Shown: positions 8,345 through 17,147, counted from the stretch's first letter. The stretch: 64,000 nucleotides of DNA from Actinomadura nitritigenes (GCF_017573545.1 NZ_JAGEOK010000019.1:123957-187956); one strand, 5' to 3'. The notes: generated from the letters alone by a model not told the origin. A program made the numbers and translations.

Positions 8345-9703
8345 GTGACTGACATCCCCCGCCGCGCGGTGACGCGCACCGCGAAACTGGCGACGCTCCC
8401 GCTCGGCTTCGCCGGGCGCACCGCCCTCGGGTTCGGCAAGCGGACCATCGGACGGCCCGCCGAGGCCGTCGCGCTGGAGGTCCAGCGCCGCACCGCCGAG
8501 CAGCTGTTCTCCGTGCTCGGCGAGCTCAAGGGCGGCGCGATGAAGGTCGGGCAGCTCCTGTCGATCTTCGAGGCCGGGCTGCCCGAGGAGGTCGCCGCGC
8601 CGTTCCGCGCGAGCCTCACCCGGCTGCAGGAGGCCGCGCCGCCGATGCCGGCCGCCACCACGCACAAGGTCCTCGCCGAAGGGCTCGGCGCGGACTGGCG
8701 CGAGCGGTTCGCCGAGTTCGACGACCGTCCCGCCGCGGCCGCGTCCATCGGCCAGGTGCACAAGGCCGTCTGGCACGACGGGCGGACCGTCGCGGTCAAG
8801 GTCCAGTACCCGGGCGCCGCCGACGCGCTGATGAGCGACTTCAACCAGATCTCCCGGCTGAGCCGCGTGATCACGCCGCTGTTCCCGGGCGTCGAGGTCA
8901 AGCCGGTCGTCGCCGACCTGAAGCGGCGCCTGCAGAAGGAGCTCGACTACGTCGACGAGGCCCGCGCCCAGACCGCCTTCCACGACGCCTACGCCGGCGA
9001 CCCCGACTTCGTCGTCCCGGCGGTCGTCGCGCAGTCCGGGAACGTACTGGTCACCGAGTGGCTGGACGGCACCCCGCTGGCCAGGGTCATCGCCGACGGG
9101 AGCCGGGAGGAGCGCGACCGCGCCGGCCTGCTGCTGTTCCGCTTCCTGCTGTCGGGCCCGTCCCGCTGCGAGATGATCCACATCGACCCGCACCCCGGCA
9201 ACTTCCGGCTGCTGGACGACGGCCGCCTCGGCGTCATGGACTTCGGCGGCGCCGCCCGCGTCCCCGACGAGCTGCAGTGGTCGATCGGCCGGCTGCTGCG
9301 CATCGGCACGCTCGGCGACCCCGACGAGATCGTCGACGCGCTGTGGGAGGAGGGCTTCCTCGCGCCGGACGCGGAGGTCGACCCGGAGGAGGTGGCCGCG
9401 CTCGTCACCCCCCACGCCGCGCCGTTCGCCGTCGGCCGGTTCCGCTACACCCGCGAATGGATGCGCGAGCAGACGTCCCGCGGCCTCGGCCTCGCCGCCG
9501 ACATGCGGCCGGGCGCGCTCGCCCGCCAGTTCCGGCTGCCGCCGCAGTACCTGGCGGTGAGCCGCGCCCTGGCGGGCGGCGGCGGCGTGCTCTGCCAGCT
9601 GGAGGCGGAGGGCGACTACCGCGCCGAGGCCGAGCGCTGGCTCCCCGGCTTCGCCGACGACGAAGGCCCCGACCTGGACGACCAGACCGAGGCCACCGCC
9701 TGA
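8345..9703 (+). CDS. ABC1/AarF/UbiB-family atypical kinase
   Basis: This 452-residue protein has the hallmark KxGQ motif (KVGQ near 67-70), an Ala-rich nucleotide loop (AAAASIGQVHKA), the catalytic-loop HIDPHPGN near 280, and the metal-binding DFG of MDFGGAAR near 299. UbiB-type kinases support isoprenoid-quinone or lipid metabolism through ATPase or kinase activity. Actinobacteria use menaquinone, so the substrate here is uncertain. The start is GTG at 8345. The gap at 8245-8344 contains an unusually AT-rich stretch (8254-8290), a plausible promoter, though I could not assign a sigma class. Confidence 0.88.
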   Translation: MTDIPRRAVTRTAKLATLPLGFAGRTALGFGKRTIGRPAEAVALEVQRRTAEQLFSVLGELKGGAMKVGQLLSIFEAGLPEEVAAPFRASLTRLQEAAPPMPAATTHKVLAEGLGADWRERFAEFDDRPAAAASIGQVHKAVWHDGRTVAVKVQYPGAADALMSDFNQISRLSRVITPLFPGVEVKPVVADLKRRLQKELDYVDEARAQTAFHDAYAGDPDFVVPAVVAQSGNVLVTEWLDGTPLARVIADGSREERDRAGLLLFRFLLSGPSRCEMIHIDPHPGNFRLLDDGRLGVMDFGGAARVPDELQWSIGRLLRIGTLGDPDEIVDALWEEGFLAPDAEVDPEEVAALVTPHAAPFAVGRFRYTREWMREQTSRGLGLAADMRPGALARQFRLPPQYLAVSRALAGGGGVLCQLEAEGDYRAEAERWLPGFADDEGPDLDDQTEATA

Positions 9704-9746
9704 CCCCCGGCGCCGCACCGCGAACGTGGCGAGCGGAGGCCGCCCG

Positions 9747-10592
9747 TCAGGACAGGGAGCGCGCCTCTTCCTCCTCGACCTGGCGGTTCCAGTCGCGCTT
9801 GCTCGACTGCCAGCCGTCCTCGTCGCGGCCCCGGCGCCAGTACCCGGAGATCGACAGCCGCTCCATCGGCAGGCCGCGGTCGACGCGCAGGTGGCGGCGG
9901 AGCGCCTTCACGAAGTTGGCCTCGCCGTGGACGAACGCGTGCACGTCGCCGTCGGGGAAGTCGAGCTTCTGGACGGCCTCGACGAGCAGGTCGCCGACCT
10001 GGCCGCCGTTCCGGTGCAGCCAGACGATCTCGGTGCCGGCGGAGGCGCGGAGGTCCTGCTCCTCCTCCGGGCCGGCGACCTCGACGAACACGCGGGCGGG
10101 GACCCCGTCGGGGATCCGCTCCAGGGAGGCGGCGATGGCGGGGAGCGCGCTCTCGTCCCCGACCAGGAGGTGCCAGCCGGCGTCGGCGCTGGGCGCGTAG
10201 GCGCCGCCCGGGCCGTTGAAGAAGATCTCCTCGCCCGGCCGGACGCGCGCCGCCCACGGCCCGGCGATGCCCTTGTCGCCGTGGTGGACGAAGTCGATGG
10301 TCAGCTCGACGGCCTCGGGGTCCCAGGCGCGGACGGTGTAGGTCCGGACGCTCGGCCACCGGTCGCGCGGCATCTCGGCGCGGACCCTCTCCATGTCGAA
10401 CGGCTCGGGGTACTCCACGCCCGGCTGGGGGAACAGCAGCTTCACGTAGTGGTCGGTGAACGCGCCGGCGCCGAACCCGGCGAGGTCCTCGCCGCCGAGC
10501 ACCACGCGGATCATGTGCGGGGTGAGGCGCTCGGTGCGCAGCACCGTCCCCCGGTTGAGCCTGCGCCCCTTGCGTACCGGTTCCGTGGCCAT
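9747..10592 (-). CDS. Siderophore-interacting protein (FAD/NAD(P)H ferric-siderophore reductase)
   Basis: This 281-residue protein has the SIP layout: an N-terminal FAD-binding barrel (RTYTVRAW, then VELTIDFVHHG) and a C-terminal NAD(P)H-binding lobe ending in SISGYWRRGRDEDGW, a very typical SIP tail. Such enzymes reduce ferric siderophores in the cytoplasm to release iron. An IdeR/DmdR-type iron box lies 32 bases upstream of the ATG, so iron repression is likely. It converges with the ABC1 gene across a 43-base gap where I see no strong terminator hairpin. No siderophore synthesis or uptake gene is adjacent. Confidence 0.92.
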   Translation of the reverse strand: MATEPVRKGRRLNRGTVLRTERLTPHMIRVVLGGEDLAGFGAGAFTDHYVKLLFPQPGVEYPEPFDMERVRAEMPRDRWPSVRTYTVRAWDPEAVELTIDFVHHGDKGIAGPWAARVRPGEEIFFNGPGGAYAPSADAGWHLLVGDESALPAIAASLERIPDGVPARVFVEVAGPEEEQDLRASAGTEIVWLHRNGGQVGDLLVEAVQKLDFPDGDVHAFVHGEANFVKALRRHLRVDRGLPMERLSISGYWRRGRDEDGWQSSKRDWNRQVEEEEARSLS

Positions 10593-10623
10593 GCGGACCT
10601 CCGCCGATGAGGATCAGTGGTAA

Positions 10624-10642
10624 TTAGGCAACCCTAACCTCT
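10624..10642. promoter_or_regulatory. Iron box (IdeR/DmdR operator)
   Basis: The 19-mer TTAGGCAACCCTAACCTCT matches the actinobacterial iron-box consensus TTAGGTTAGSCTAACCTAA at 14 positions, keeping the TTAGG half and the CCTAACCT core. It lies just upstream of the siderophore-interacting protein gene, whose function fits iron control. Confidence 0.75.
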
Positions 10643-10800
10643 GACGCGTCAGGATTGTTCCGCCGGACCCCCGCGTCCCGCCCATGTCCGGCGGGGCGCG
10701 GGCGGGGACTGACGGCGGGACGGCCGCCGGGGTACGGTCTGCGGGGCGGCTCCCTCTGCGCACGGGACGGGTGAGGCGGTTGGCGGTCAGCAGGCAGACG

Positions 10801-11241
10801 ATGACGGACGAGCAGCGCAAGTCGGTCGCGCTGGAGTACCTCAAGGGGTTCGACAACGGCGGGGTGACGTCCGACGGCGCGCCGCTGCTGGACCTGTTCG
10901 CCGACGACGCGCAGGTCTACTTCCCGAAGTGGGGCCTCGCGACCGGCAAGGAGGCGATCGGCCGGCTGTTCGGCGACGTCGGCGCGACCATCGCGTCCAT
11001 CGAGCACCACTACGCCACGTTCAACTGGGTGTTCTCGGGCGGGGACACGCTGGTGGTGGAGGGCACGAGCCACGGCGAGCACCGGGACGGGCCGTGGCGG
11101 GCGGGCGTGCCCGAGTGGGGCGCCGGGCGGTGGTGCGACGTGTTCGAGATCCGCGACTGGAAGATCCAGCGGGTGTTCATCTACCTGGATCCGGACTACG
11201 CGGGCGGCGACACGGCCCGTTATCCCTGGTTGAAAGACTAG
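10801..11241 (+). CDS. NTF2-like / SnoaL-type protein
   Basis: This 146-residue protein looks like a cone-shaped NTF2-fold domain: an N-terminal helix (QRKSVALEYLKGFDN), the FADDAQVYFPKWG strand, and late strands DVFEIRDWKIQRVFIYLDPDY. The family holds small-molecule isomerases, cyclases and hydratases as well as binding proteins, so no reaction can be assigned. I placed the start at the ATG at 10801. An in-frame ATG at 10684 would add 39 low-complexity residues. It is divergent from the SIP gene, and the intervening iron box might also affect it. Confidence 0.72.
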   Translation: MTDEQRKSVALEYLKGFDNGGVTSDGAPLLDLFADDAQVYFPKWGLATGKEAIGRLFGDVGATIASIEHHYATFNWVFSGGDTLVVEGTSHGEHRDGPWRAGVPEWGAGRWCDVFEIRDWKIQRVFIYLDPDYAGGDTARYPWLKD

Positions 11242-11301
11242 CCGGGCTCGAAGGGCCGGGCGGGGGGACGTGGCGGGGAGCACACGCCGAGCATATATTT
11301 C

Positions 11302-11329
11302 ACGAGTAAATTACTTGTTAAGCTTTAAC
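11302..11329. promoter_or_regulatory. AT-rich tandem palindromes before the FUSC gene (candidate MarR-type operator)
   Basis: An ACGAGTAA-A-TTACTTGT element (11302-11318, 7 of 8 positions complementary) overlaps a second palindrome, GTTAA-GCT-TTAAC (11317-11329). The second ends one base before the GTG start at 11331. Such an AT-rich block is striking in this GC-rich DNA and resembles MarR-family operators. A MarR gene ends the same transcription unit. Confidence 0.55.
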
Positions 11330-11330
11330 G

Positions 11331-13001
11331 GTGAGCGAGGAGAGCATCGGCGTCCCGGCCGTCCGGATCCGGCCGCTTCCGCTGCGGGGCGTCCTGAAGG
11401 TCGGCGAGGCGGCCGACATCTGGCACAAGGCCGCGCTGAGCGCGCCCGTCGCGTTCGGCGTGCCGGCGCTGGTCCTCCTGGCCCTGGGCCGGCTCGACCT
11501 CGCGCTCTACACCTCCGCCGGGTCGCTGTGCGCGATCTACTCGCACGGCGAGCCGTACGCCTCCCGCGCCCGCTTCATGGCGGTCGTGGTCCTCGGCATG
11601 CTCGCCAGCGTGGGGATCGCGCTCGTCACGGCGGCCTCGACCGACTCCGCGGCGATCCGCGTCGCGGTCGCCGCGCTGCTCGCCGCCGCGCACAGGACGC
11701 TCTGCGACGCGGCGCGCACCGGGCCGCCCGGCGGCCTCATCCTCACCTTCGTCACGGCGAGCTGCCTGTTCGTCCCGGGCGAGCGGCTCGCGGACGTCCC
11801 GTTCCACCTGGCCCTCGGCCTCGCGGGCGGCGCGGTCGCCTGGCTGGTGACCATGGCGCCCGGCCTCGTCCGGCCCGACGGCCCCGAGCGGACGGCGGTG
11901 GCCCGCGCGCTGGAGGCCGCGTCCCGCCTCGCCGACGCGGAGCCGGACGGCGCGGCGCGCGCCCGCCACGACGCGGCCGCCGCGGTCAACGCCGCCTGGC
12001 ACACGCTGCTGCGCGCCGGCGCCCGCACCCCGGCCAGGGCCGCGGACCGGCGGCGGCTCGAGCGCCTCCTCGTGCACGCCGGGACCGTCGTCGCCGGGAC
12101 CCCGGACGATCCGGACCGGCTCGCCGGCTGGGCCGCCGACCTGCGGCGCGACCGGGCCGTCCCGCGTCCGCCCGCCCGTCCCGGCGAGGACGGCGAGCTC
12201 GCGGGCATCGCCGCCGACCGCGCCGCCGCGCCGCGCGGCGTCCGGGGTTTGCTGCGGGTGCTGCGGCCAGGCTCGCCGCTGCTGCCCGTCGCCGCCCGCG
12301 TCGCCACGGGCGCCGCGCTGGCCGGCTGGGCGTCGATGGCGCTCGGCGTCGGCCGCCCCTACTGGGCGGTCGTGACCGCCGCCGCCGTCTTCCAGTCCAA
12401 CATCACCCTCAGCTGGCGCCGCGGGCTCCAGCGCGCCGTGGGCAACCTGGCCGGCCTCGCCCTGTTCACCGTCCTGCTCCCGACGACCCGCGCCGGCGGC
12501 CTCGCACTGGTCGCCGTCGTGATGGCGCTGCAGTTCTGCACCGAGGCCACCATGGCCCGCAACTACTGGCTGGGCAGCGTGTTCGTGACGCCGATGGCGC
12601 TGCTGATGGTCGAGCTGGCCGCGCTCCAGCCCGCCGGGAGGCTTGCGGCCGAGCGCTGGCTGGACACCTGCGTGGGCGTCGCGGCCGGCCTGCTGGGCTG
12701 CGCGCTCGTCACCAACCGCCGCGCCACCGGGCGGATCGGCGCCGCCCTCGCCCGGCTCGACGCCGCGACGGCCGCCGCCCGCGCGCTCGGCGCCACCGTT
12801 CCCGATCCGCCGGAGGCCGCGCGGGCCCGCGACCGCCTGGCGTCCGCGCTGGTGGACGTGCGGGACGCGGTCGACGTCGCGTCCGGCGAGTGGTGGCAGG
12901 GCGCGCTGCCCGCGGAACGGGTCGAACGCGCCGAACGCGACGGGCACCGGGCCCTCGCCGCGCTCGCCCCCGGCCGCGCCCCCGCGTCCCGCGCGGCGTG
13001 A
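11331..13001 (+). CDS. FUSC-family membrane transporter
   Basis: This 556-residue protein has two hydrophobic blocks, each with several TM helices (about 35-180 and 320-460). A hydrophilic Ala/Arg-rich region lies between them and another follows the second block. The second block (GRPYWAVVTAAAVFQ, then LSWRRGLQRAVGNLAG) is the FUSC signature shared with aromatic-acid and fusaric-acid resistance exporters. The start is GTG at 11331. The gene is followed 43 bases later by a MarR regulator, and AT-rich palindromes overlap its promoter region, pointing to autoregulated, inducible efflux. The substrate is unknown. Confidence 0.85.
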   Translation: MSEESIGVPAVRIRPLPLRGVLKVGEAADIWHKAALSAPVAFGVPALVLLALGRLDLALYTSAGSLCAIYSHGEPYASRARFMAVVVLGMLASVGIALVTAASTDSAAIRVAVAALLAAAHRTLCDAARTGPPGGLILTFVTASCLFVPGERLADVPFHLALGLAGGAVAWLVTMAPGLVRPDGPERTAVARALEAASRLADAEPDGAARARHDAAAAVNAAWHTLLRAGARTPARAADRRRLERLLVHAGTVVAGTPDDPDRLAGWAADLRRDRAVPRPPARPGEDGELAGIAADRAAAPRGVRGLLRVLRPGSPLLPVAARVATGAALAGWASMALGVGRPYWAVVTAAAVFQSNITLSWRRGLQRAVGNLAGLALFTVLLPTTRAGGLALVAVVMALQFCTEATMARNYWLGSVFVTPMALLMVELAALQPAGRLAAERWLDTCVGVAAGLLGCALVTNRRATGRIGAALARLDAATAAARALGATVPDPPEAARARDRLASALVDVRDAVDVASGEWWQGALPAERVERAERDGHRALAALAPGRAPASRAA

Positions 13002-13044
13002 CGGGCGTACGATCACCCGGACGGCACGCGGAGGGGAGCCGGGC

Positions 13045-13548
13045 GTGGAGGACGTGGTCGCCGAGGTGATCCGCCAGTGGCGGGCCATCCACCCGGGGCT
13101 GGACACCGCCCCGCTGGCGGTCATCGGGCGCATCACCCGCTGCGCCGCGCTGCTCCAGCAGGCCGAGGAGGGCCCGCTGAGCCGCGAGGGGCTCGTCCGC
13201 GCCGAGTTCGACGTGCTCACCGCGCTGCGCCGGCTCGGTCCCGGCGTCACCCCGACCCGGCTCGCCCGCGAGACGTTCTCCTCCGGCGCCGCGGTGACCA
13301 AGCGGGTGCGCCGGCTGCAGGAGCGCGGCCTGGTCGAGCGGCGCCCCGACGAGCGGGACCGGCGGGTCCAGCACCTGGCGCTCACCGGGGACGGCAGGGC
13401 GCTGATCGACCGGATCATGCCGGACCAGGTGGGGTACGAGGCCGCGCTGCTGTCGGGGCTGCCGGAGGACCGGCGCGACGCCCTCGCCGGCGCGCTCGCC
13501 GAGCTGCTCGTCGTCCTGGAGGGAAGGCTCGGCGGACTGATCGGATAG
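13045..13548 (+). CDS. MarR-family transcriptional regulator
   Basis: This 167-residue protein carries a winged helix-turn-helix with VTPTRLARETFSSGAAVTKRVRRLQERGLVERRP at roughly 80-115, including the wing motif DERDRRVQHLALT. The start is GTG at 13045, preceded by GGAGGGG at 13030-13036. The open frame reaches back into the FUSC gene, but only as a shadow. Position behind the FUSC gene and the palindromes at 11302-11329 suggest it represses the two-gene unit until an aromatic or phenolic ligand binds. The ligand class is inference from the MarR family. Confidence 0.88.
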   Translation: MEDVVAEVIRQWRAIHPGLDTAPLAVIGRITRCAALLQQAEEGPLSREGLVRAEFDVLTALRRLGPGVTPTRLARETFSSGAAVTKRVRRLQERGLVERRPDERDRRVQHLALTGDGRALIDRIMPDQVGYEAALLSGLPEDRRDALAGALAELLVVLEGRLGGLIG

Positions 13549-13550
13549 GG

Positions 13551-13566
13551 CGGCGCACCTGCGCCG
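13551..13566 (+). terminator. Small hairpin after the MarR gene
   Basis: CGGCGCA-CC-TGCGCCG forms a 7-bp stem starting 3 bases after the MarR stop codon. There is no T-run and the loop is only two bases, so this is a weak terminator candidate. Confidence 0.35.
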
Positions 13567-13653
13567 GGTGACCCTGCGAACAGGGGCATCTGCGGTACGT
13601 TCGGATCACCCCGCGCGAGACCCCCCAGCCCGTACGCGCCGCCCGGAGGAACG

Positions 13654-14427
13654 ATGCCCGTCCTCGCCCAGCTCCTCGCCGCCCTCGCCGCCGGCTCGGT
13701 GGAGATCGTCGATCTCACCGCCCCGCTGTCGGACCGGACGCCGATCCTGCGGCTGCCCGAGCCGTTCGCGAACACGGTCCCCTTCTCGCTGCGGGAGATC
13801 AGCCGGTACGACGACCGCGGGCCCGCCTGGTACTGGAACGACATCACGACCGGCGAGCACGTCGGCACCCACTTCGACGCGCCCGTGCACTGGGCGACCG
13901 GCCGCGACGGCGAGGACGTCGCGCAGGTCCCCGCGGGGCGGCTCGTCGCCCCCGCGGTCGTCCTCGACGCCTCCGAGCACGCCGCCGCCGACCCCGACTT
14001 CCTGCTGGAGATCGACCACGTCCGCGAGTGGGAGCGGGCGAACGGCCCGCTGCCCGACGGCGGCTGGCTGCTGTACCGGACGGGCTGGGACGCGCGCTCC
14101 GGCGACCAGGAGGAGTTCCTCAACGCCGACGAGAACGGCTCGCACGCGCCCGGCGTCTCGCCGGAGTGCGCCCGCTGGCTGGCGGAGGAGACGCCGCTGC
14201 TCGGGCTCGGGGTGGAGACGGTCGGCACCGACGCGGGCGGCGCGCACGCGTTCGACCCGCCGTTCCCCTGCCACTCCTACTTCCTCGGCGCCGGCAAGTA
14301 CGGCCTCACCCAGCTGCAGAACCTCGCCCGCCTGCCGGTCCGCGGCGCCGTGCTGGTCGCCGCGCCGCTGCCGATCGTCGGCGGCTCCGGCAGCCCGGCC
14401 CGCGTGCTGGCCCTGGTCGAGCGATGA
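13654..14427 (+). CDS. Cyclase-family metal-dependent hydrolase (kynurenine formamidase/isatin hydrolase-like)
   Basis: This 257-residue protein has the family metal-binding motif HVGTHFDAPVHW near residues 69-80 and the later GLGVETVGTDAGGAH stretch. Members hydrolyse amides or cyclic substrates such as N-formylkynurenine or isatin, or carry out polyketide cyclisation, so the reaction here is open. GGAGGAACG precedes the ATG at 13654. Its stop overlaps the start of the ThDP-enzyme gene as ATGA, so the two proteins are made together and probably act in one pathway. Confidence 0.85.
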   Translation: MPVLAQLLAALAAGSVEIVDLTAPLSDRTPILRLPEPFANTVPFSLREISRYDDRGPAWYWNDITTGEHVGTHFDAPVHWATGRDGEDVAQVPAGRLVAPAVVLDASEHAAADPDFLLEIDHVREWERANGPLPDGGWLLYRTGWDARSGDQEEFLNADENGSHAPGVSPECARWLAEETPLLGLGVETVGTDAGGAHAFDPPFPCHSYFLGAGKYGLTQLQNLARLPVRGAVLVAAPLPIVGGSGSPARVLALVER

Positions 14428-16121
14428 TCGTCGCGGAGGCCGTGGGGGAGGCCCTCGCCCGCCTCGGCGCCGAGACCGTGTTCGGCGTGGTGGGCAGCGG
14501 CAACTTCCACGTCACCAACGCGCTCGCCGCGCACGGCGCCCGGTTCGTCGCCGCCCGCACCGAGGGCGGCGCGGCCACGATGGCGGACGCCTACGCGCGG
14601 GTGAGCGGCGGGCTCGGGGTGGTGTCGGTGCACCAGGGGCCGGGCCTCACCAACGCCGTCACCGGCATCGCCGAGGCCGCCAAGAGCCGCACGCCGCTGC
14701 TGGTGCTGGCCGGCGAGGTGGCCGCGTCGGCGGTCCGCTCGAACTTCCGGATCGACCAGGCCGCGCTGGCGGCGGCCGTCGGCGCCGTCCCCGAGCGGGT
14801 GCGCTCCCCGGAGACCGCGCTCGCCGACGTGGCGCGGGCCTGCCGCACCGCGGTCGCCGAGCGCCGCACGGTGCTGCTCGGGCTGCCACTGGACGTCCAG
14901 GGCGCGGAGCTGCCCGACGGGGACGCGCGGGCGGCCGCGCCCGCGGGCCACCGGCCCCGCCCGTCGCGGGTGCCGCCGCTGCCCGTGCCGCCTCCGGGAG
15001 CGGTCGCCCGGCTCGCCGACGCGCTGCAGGCCGCCGAGCGCCCCGTCTTCATCGCCGGGCGCGGGGCGCGGCTCGCGGGCGCCGGCGGTGAGCTCGCCGC
15101 GCTCGCCGCCCGGTGCGGCGCGCTGGTCGCCACCTCCGCCGTCGCCCGGGGGCTGTTCGTCGGCGACCCGTACGGCCTGGACGTCAGCGGCGGGTTCGCG
15201 ACCCCCGCGGCGGCCGAGCTCATCGCCGGCGCCGACCTGCTCGTCGCGTGGGGCTGCTCGCTGAACATGTGGACGACCCGGCACGGCGCCCTCGTCGGCC
15301 GCGCGGCCACGGTCGTCCAGGTCGACGTGGACGCCCGTGCGCTCGGCGCGCACCACCGGGTCGACCTCGGCCTCATCGGCGACGCCGCGGAGACCGCGCG
15401 GGCCGCCGCCGCGGAGCTGGAGGCGCGCGGGCACTCCGCCACCGGGTACCGCACCGCGGACGTCGCCGAGCGCCTCGCCCGCGAGGGCCGCTGGCAGGAC
15501 GTCCCCTACGAGGAGGACAAGGAGCACGACCGGCACCCCGGCGGCGGCCCGCGCATCGACCCGCGCACGCTGACGATCGCGCTGGACGGGATGCTGCCGC
15601 GCGAGCGCACCGTCGCCGTCGACTCCGGCAACTTCATGGGCTACCCGGCGATGTTCCTGGACGTCCCGGACGCCGACGGGCTGGTGTTCACGCAGGCGTT
15701 CCAGTCGATCGGGCTGGGCCTGGCCACCGCGATCGGCGCGGCGGTGGCCCGTCCCGGCCGGCTCACCGTCGCCGCGCTCGGCGACGGCGGCGCGCTGATG
15801 GCCGCCGCCGAGCTGGAGACGGCCGTCCGGCTCGGCCTCGGCCTGCTGGTGGTCGTCTACGACGACGAGGCCTACGGCGCGGAGGTCCACCATTTCGGGC
15901 CGTCGGGGCATCCGCTCGGCACCGTCACGTTCCCGCCCGCCGACCTGGCCGCGATCGGCCGGGGCTACGGCTGCGCGGCGGCGACCGTCCGGCGGCCGGC
16001 CGACCTCGGCGCCGTGGCGCGCTGGCTGGCCGGGCCCCGCGACCGGCCGATGCTGGTGCACGCGAAGATCACGCGGGGGCGGCCGTCCTGGTGGCTGGAG
16101 GAGGCGTTCCGAGGACACTGA
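14424..16121 (+). CDS. Thiamine diphosphate-binding enzyme (acetolactate synthase/benzoylformate decarboxylase superfamily)
   Basis: This 565-residue protein has the three-domain ThDP order. The N-terminal Pyr domain includes catalytic Glu near 47 in RTEGGAATMADAYAR. A central domain follows, and the C-terminal PP domain has the metal/ThDP motif GDGGALMAAAELETA, with Asp near 454. Where acetolactate synthases end that motif with NN, this one reads VVYDDEAYG, an acid pair. It starts at the ATG at 14424, inside the cyclase stop codon; the frame is open further upstream only as a shadow. It probably decarboxylates or ligates a 2-oxo acid tied to the cyclase substrate. It is not an obvious biosynthetic IlvB, and no IlvN follows. 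Confidence 0.87.
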   Translation: MIVAEAVGEALARLGAETVFGVVGSGNFHVTNALAAHGARFVAARTEGGAATMADAYARVSGGLGVVSVHQGPGLTNAVTGIAEAAKSRTPLLVLAGEVAASAVRSNFRIDQAALAAAVGAVPERVRSPETALADVARACRTAVAERRTVLLGLPLDVQGAELPDGDARAAAPAGHRPRPSRVPPLPVPPPGAVARLADALQAAERPVFIAGRGARLAGAGGELAALAARCGALVATSAVARGLFVGDPYGLDVSGGFATPAAAELIAGADLLVAWGCSLNMWTTRHGALVGRAATVVQVDVDARALGAHHRVDLGLIGDAAETARAAAAELEARGHSATGYRTADVAERLAREGRWQDVPYEEDKEHDRHPGGGPRIDPRTLTIALDGMLPRERTVAVDSGNFMGYPAMFLDVPDADGLVFTQAFQSIGLGLATAIGAAVARPGRLTVAALGDGGALMAAAELETAVRLGLGLLVVVYDDEAYGAEVHHFGPSGHPLGTVTFPPADLAAIGRGYGCAAATVRRPADLGAVARWLAGPRDRPMLVHAKITRGRPSWWLEEAFRGH

Positions 16122-16214
16122 CCTGCGCGGGTTCGTGTAGCGGACGATCGCGGGGGAAGGAACGCGGAAAGTGATCATCCACTGCACCCAGCGTCACATC
16201 CCCGAGGAGGAGAG

Positions 16215-17066
16215 ATGGCCGCACTCCCGCGAGGACGAAGACTCCCGGACCTCGCCGTCGAGATGTCCGCGGAGTTCGCGGGGACCCTGATCCTCATCCT
16301 CTTCGGAGTGGGCGTCGTCGCGCAGGCCGTCGCGGCCAGCGGGCTCGGCGCCCCGCAGAGCCTCGGCGGCCACGACGCCATCACCTGGGCGTGGGGGTGG
16401 GGGGTGACGCTCGGCGTCTACGTCTCGGCGCGGCTCAGCGGCGGCCACATCAACCCGGCGGTGACGATCGCGCTCGCGGTCTTCAAGGGCTTCCCGTGGC
16501 GGAAGGTCGTCCCGTTCATCTTCGCCCAGGTGCTCGGCGCGTTCATCGCGGCGCTCATCGTCCGGTGGGACTACACCGAGATCCTGGCCAAGTTCGACCC
16601 CGGGCACACCGCCAAGTCGCAGTTCGTGTTCTCCACCATGCCGGGCAACGGGTCGCTGCCGATCCACACCTGGGGCGCGTTCCGCGACCAGATCATCGGC
16701 ACCGCGATCCTGCTGTTCCTGGTGCTGGCGCTCACCGATCCGCGCAACTCGCCTCCGCTGGCGAACCTGGCGCCGCTCATCATCGGGCTCGTCGTGGTCG
16801 CGATCGGCATGGCGTTCGGCTCGGCCGCCGGGTACGCGATCAACCCGGCGCGCGACTTCGGCCCGCGGCTCGCGCAGTACATCACCGGCTACGACACCGC
16901 CTGGCGAGATCAGTACGGGCACTTCTACTTCTGGGTGCCCCTCGTCGCGCCGGTCATCGGGGGCATCCTGGGCGCCGGCCTGTACATCCTGCTCATCGGC
17001 CGCAACATCCCCGACGAAGGCCCGGGGGGCACCGAGCCGAGGCCCGAGTACGACGTCGAGGAGTGA
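16215..17066 (+). CDS. glpF: Glycerol uptake facilitator (MIP/aquaporin family)
   Basis: This 283-residue protein has six TM segments and both half-helix motifs, GGHINPAVT near 80 and GYAINPARDFGPR near 210. The Asp after the second NPAR is the usual mark of glycerol-type channels rather than water channels. A strong GAGGAGGAGAG precedes the ATG at 16215. Glycerol kinase follows 81 bases later on the same strand, which supports glycerol as substrate. A short hairpin overlaps the stop codon. No GlpR or IclR-type regulator is present in the window. Confidence 0.92.
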   Translation: MAALPRGRRLPDLAVEMSAEFAGTLILILFGVGVVAQAVAASGLGAPQSLGGHDAITWAWGWGVTLGVYVSARLSGGHINPAVTIALAVFKGFPWRKVVPFIFAQVLGAFIAALIVRWDYTEILAKFDPGHTAKSQFVFSTMPGNGSLPIHTWGAFRDQIIGTAILLFLVLALTDPRNSPPLANLAPLIIGLVVVAIGMAFGSAAGYAINPARDFGPRLAQYITGYDTAWRDQYGHFYFWVPLVAPVIGGILGAGLYILLIGRNIPDEGPGGTEPRPEYDVEE

Positions 17067-17081
17067 CGGGCGCCGCCCGTC
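17065..17081 (+). promoter_or_regulatory. Intercistronic hairpin between glpF and glpK
   Basis: GACGGGC-GCC-GCCCGTC forms a perfect 7-bp stem starting within the glpF stop codon. It has no T-run and lies inside the operon. A role in attenuation or in separating glpF and glpK transcript levels is possible. Confidence 0.4.
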
Positions 17082-17147
17082 CCGCCCGGACGTCCCCTGC
17101 CCCGCACGTTCCCGCCCCGCCCGTCCCGCGCAGAAAGGCACAGCCGC

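Noticed and set aside
13654..14427. Assignment of the cyclase as a dedicated kynurenine formamidase
   Set aside because: No tryptophan dioxygenase or kynureninase gene is near, and the family is broad, so only the fold-level call is supported.
14424..16121. Biosynthetic acetolactate synthase (IlvB)
   Set aside because: There is no regulatory subunit gene next to it, the ThDP motif ends in an acid pair instead of Asn-Asn, and it is coupled to a cyclase gene.
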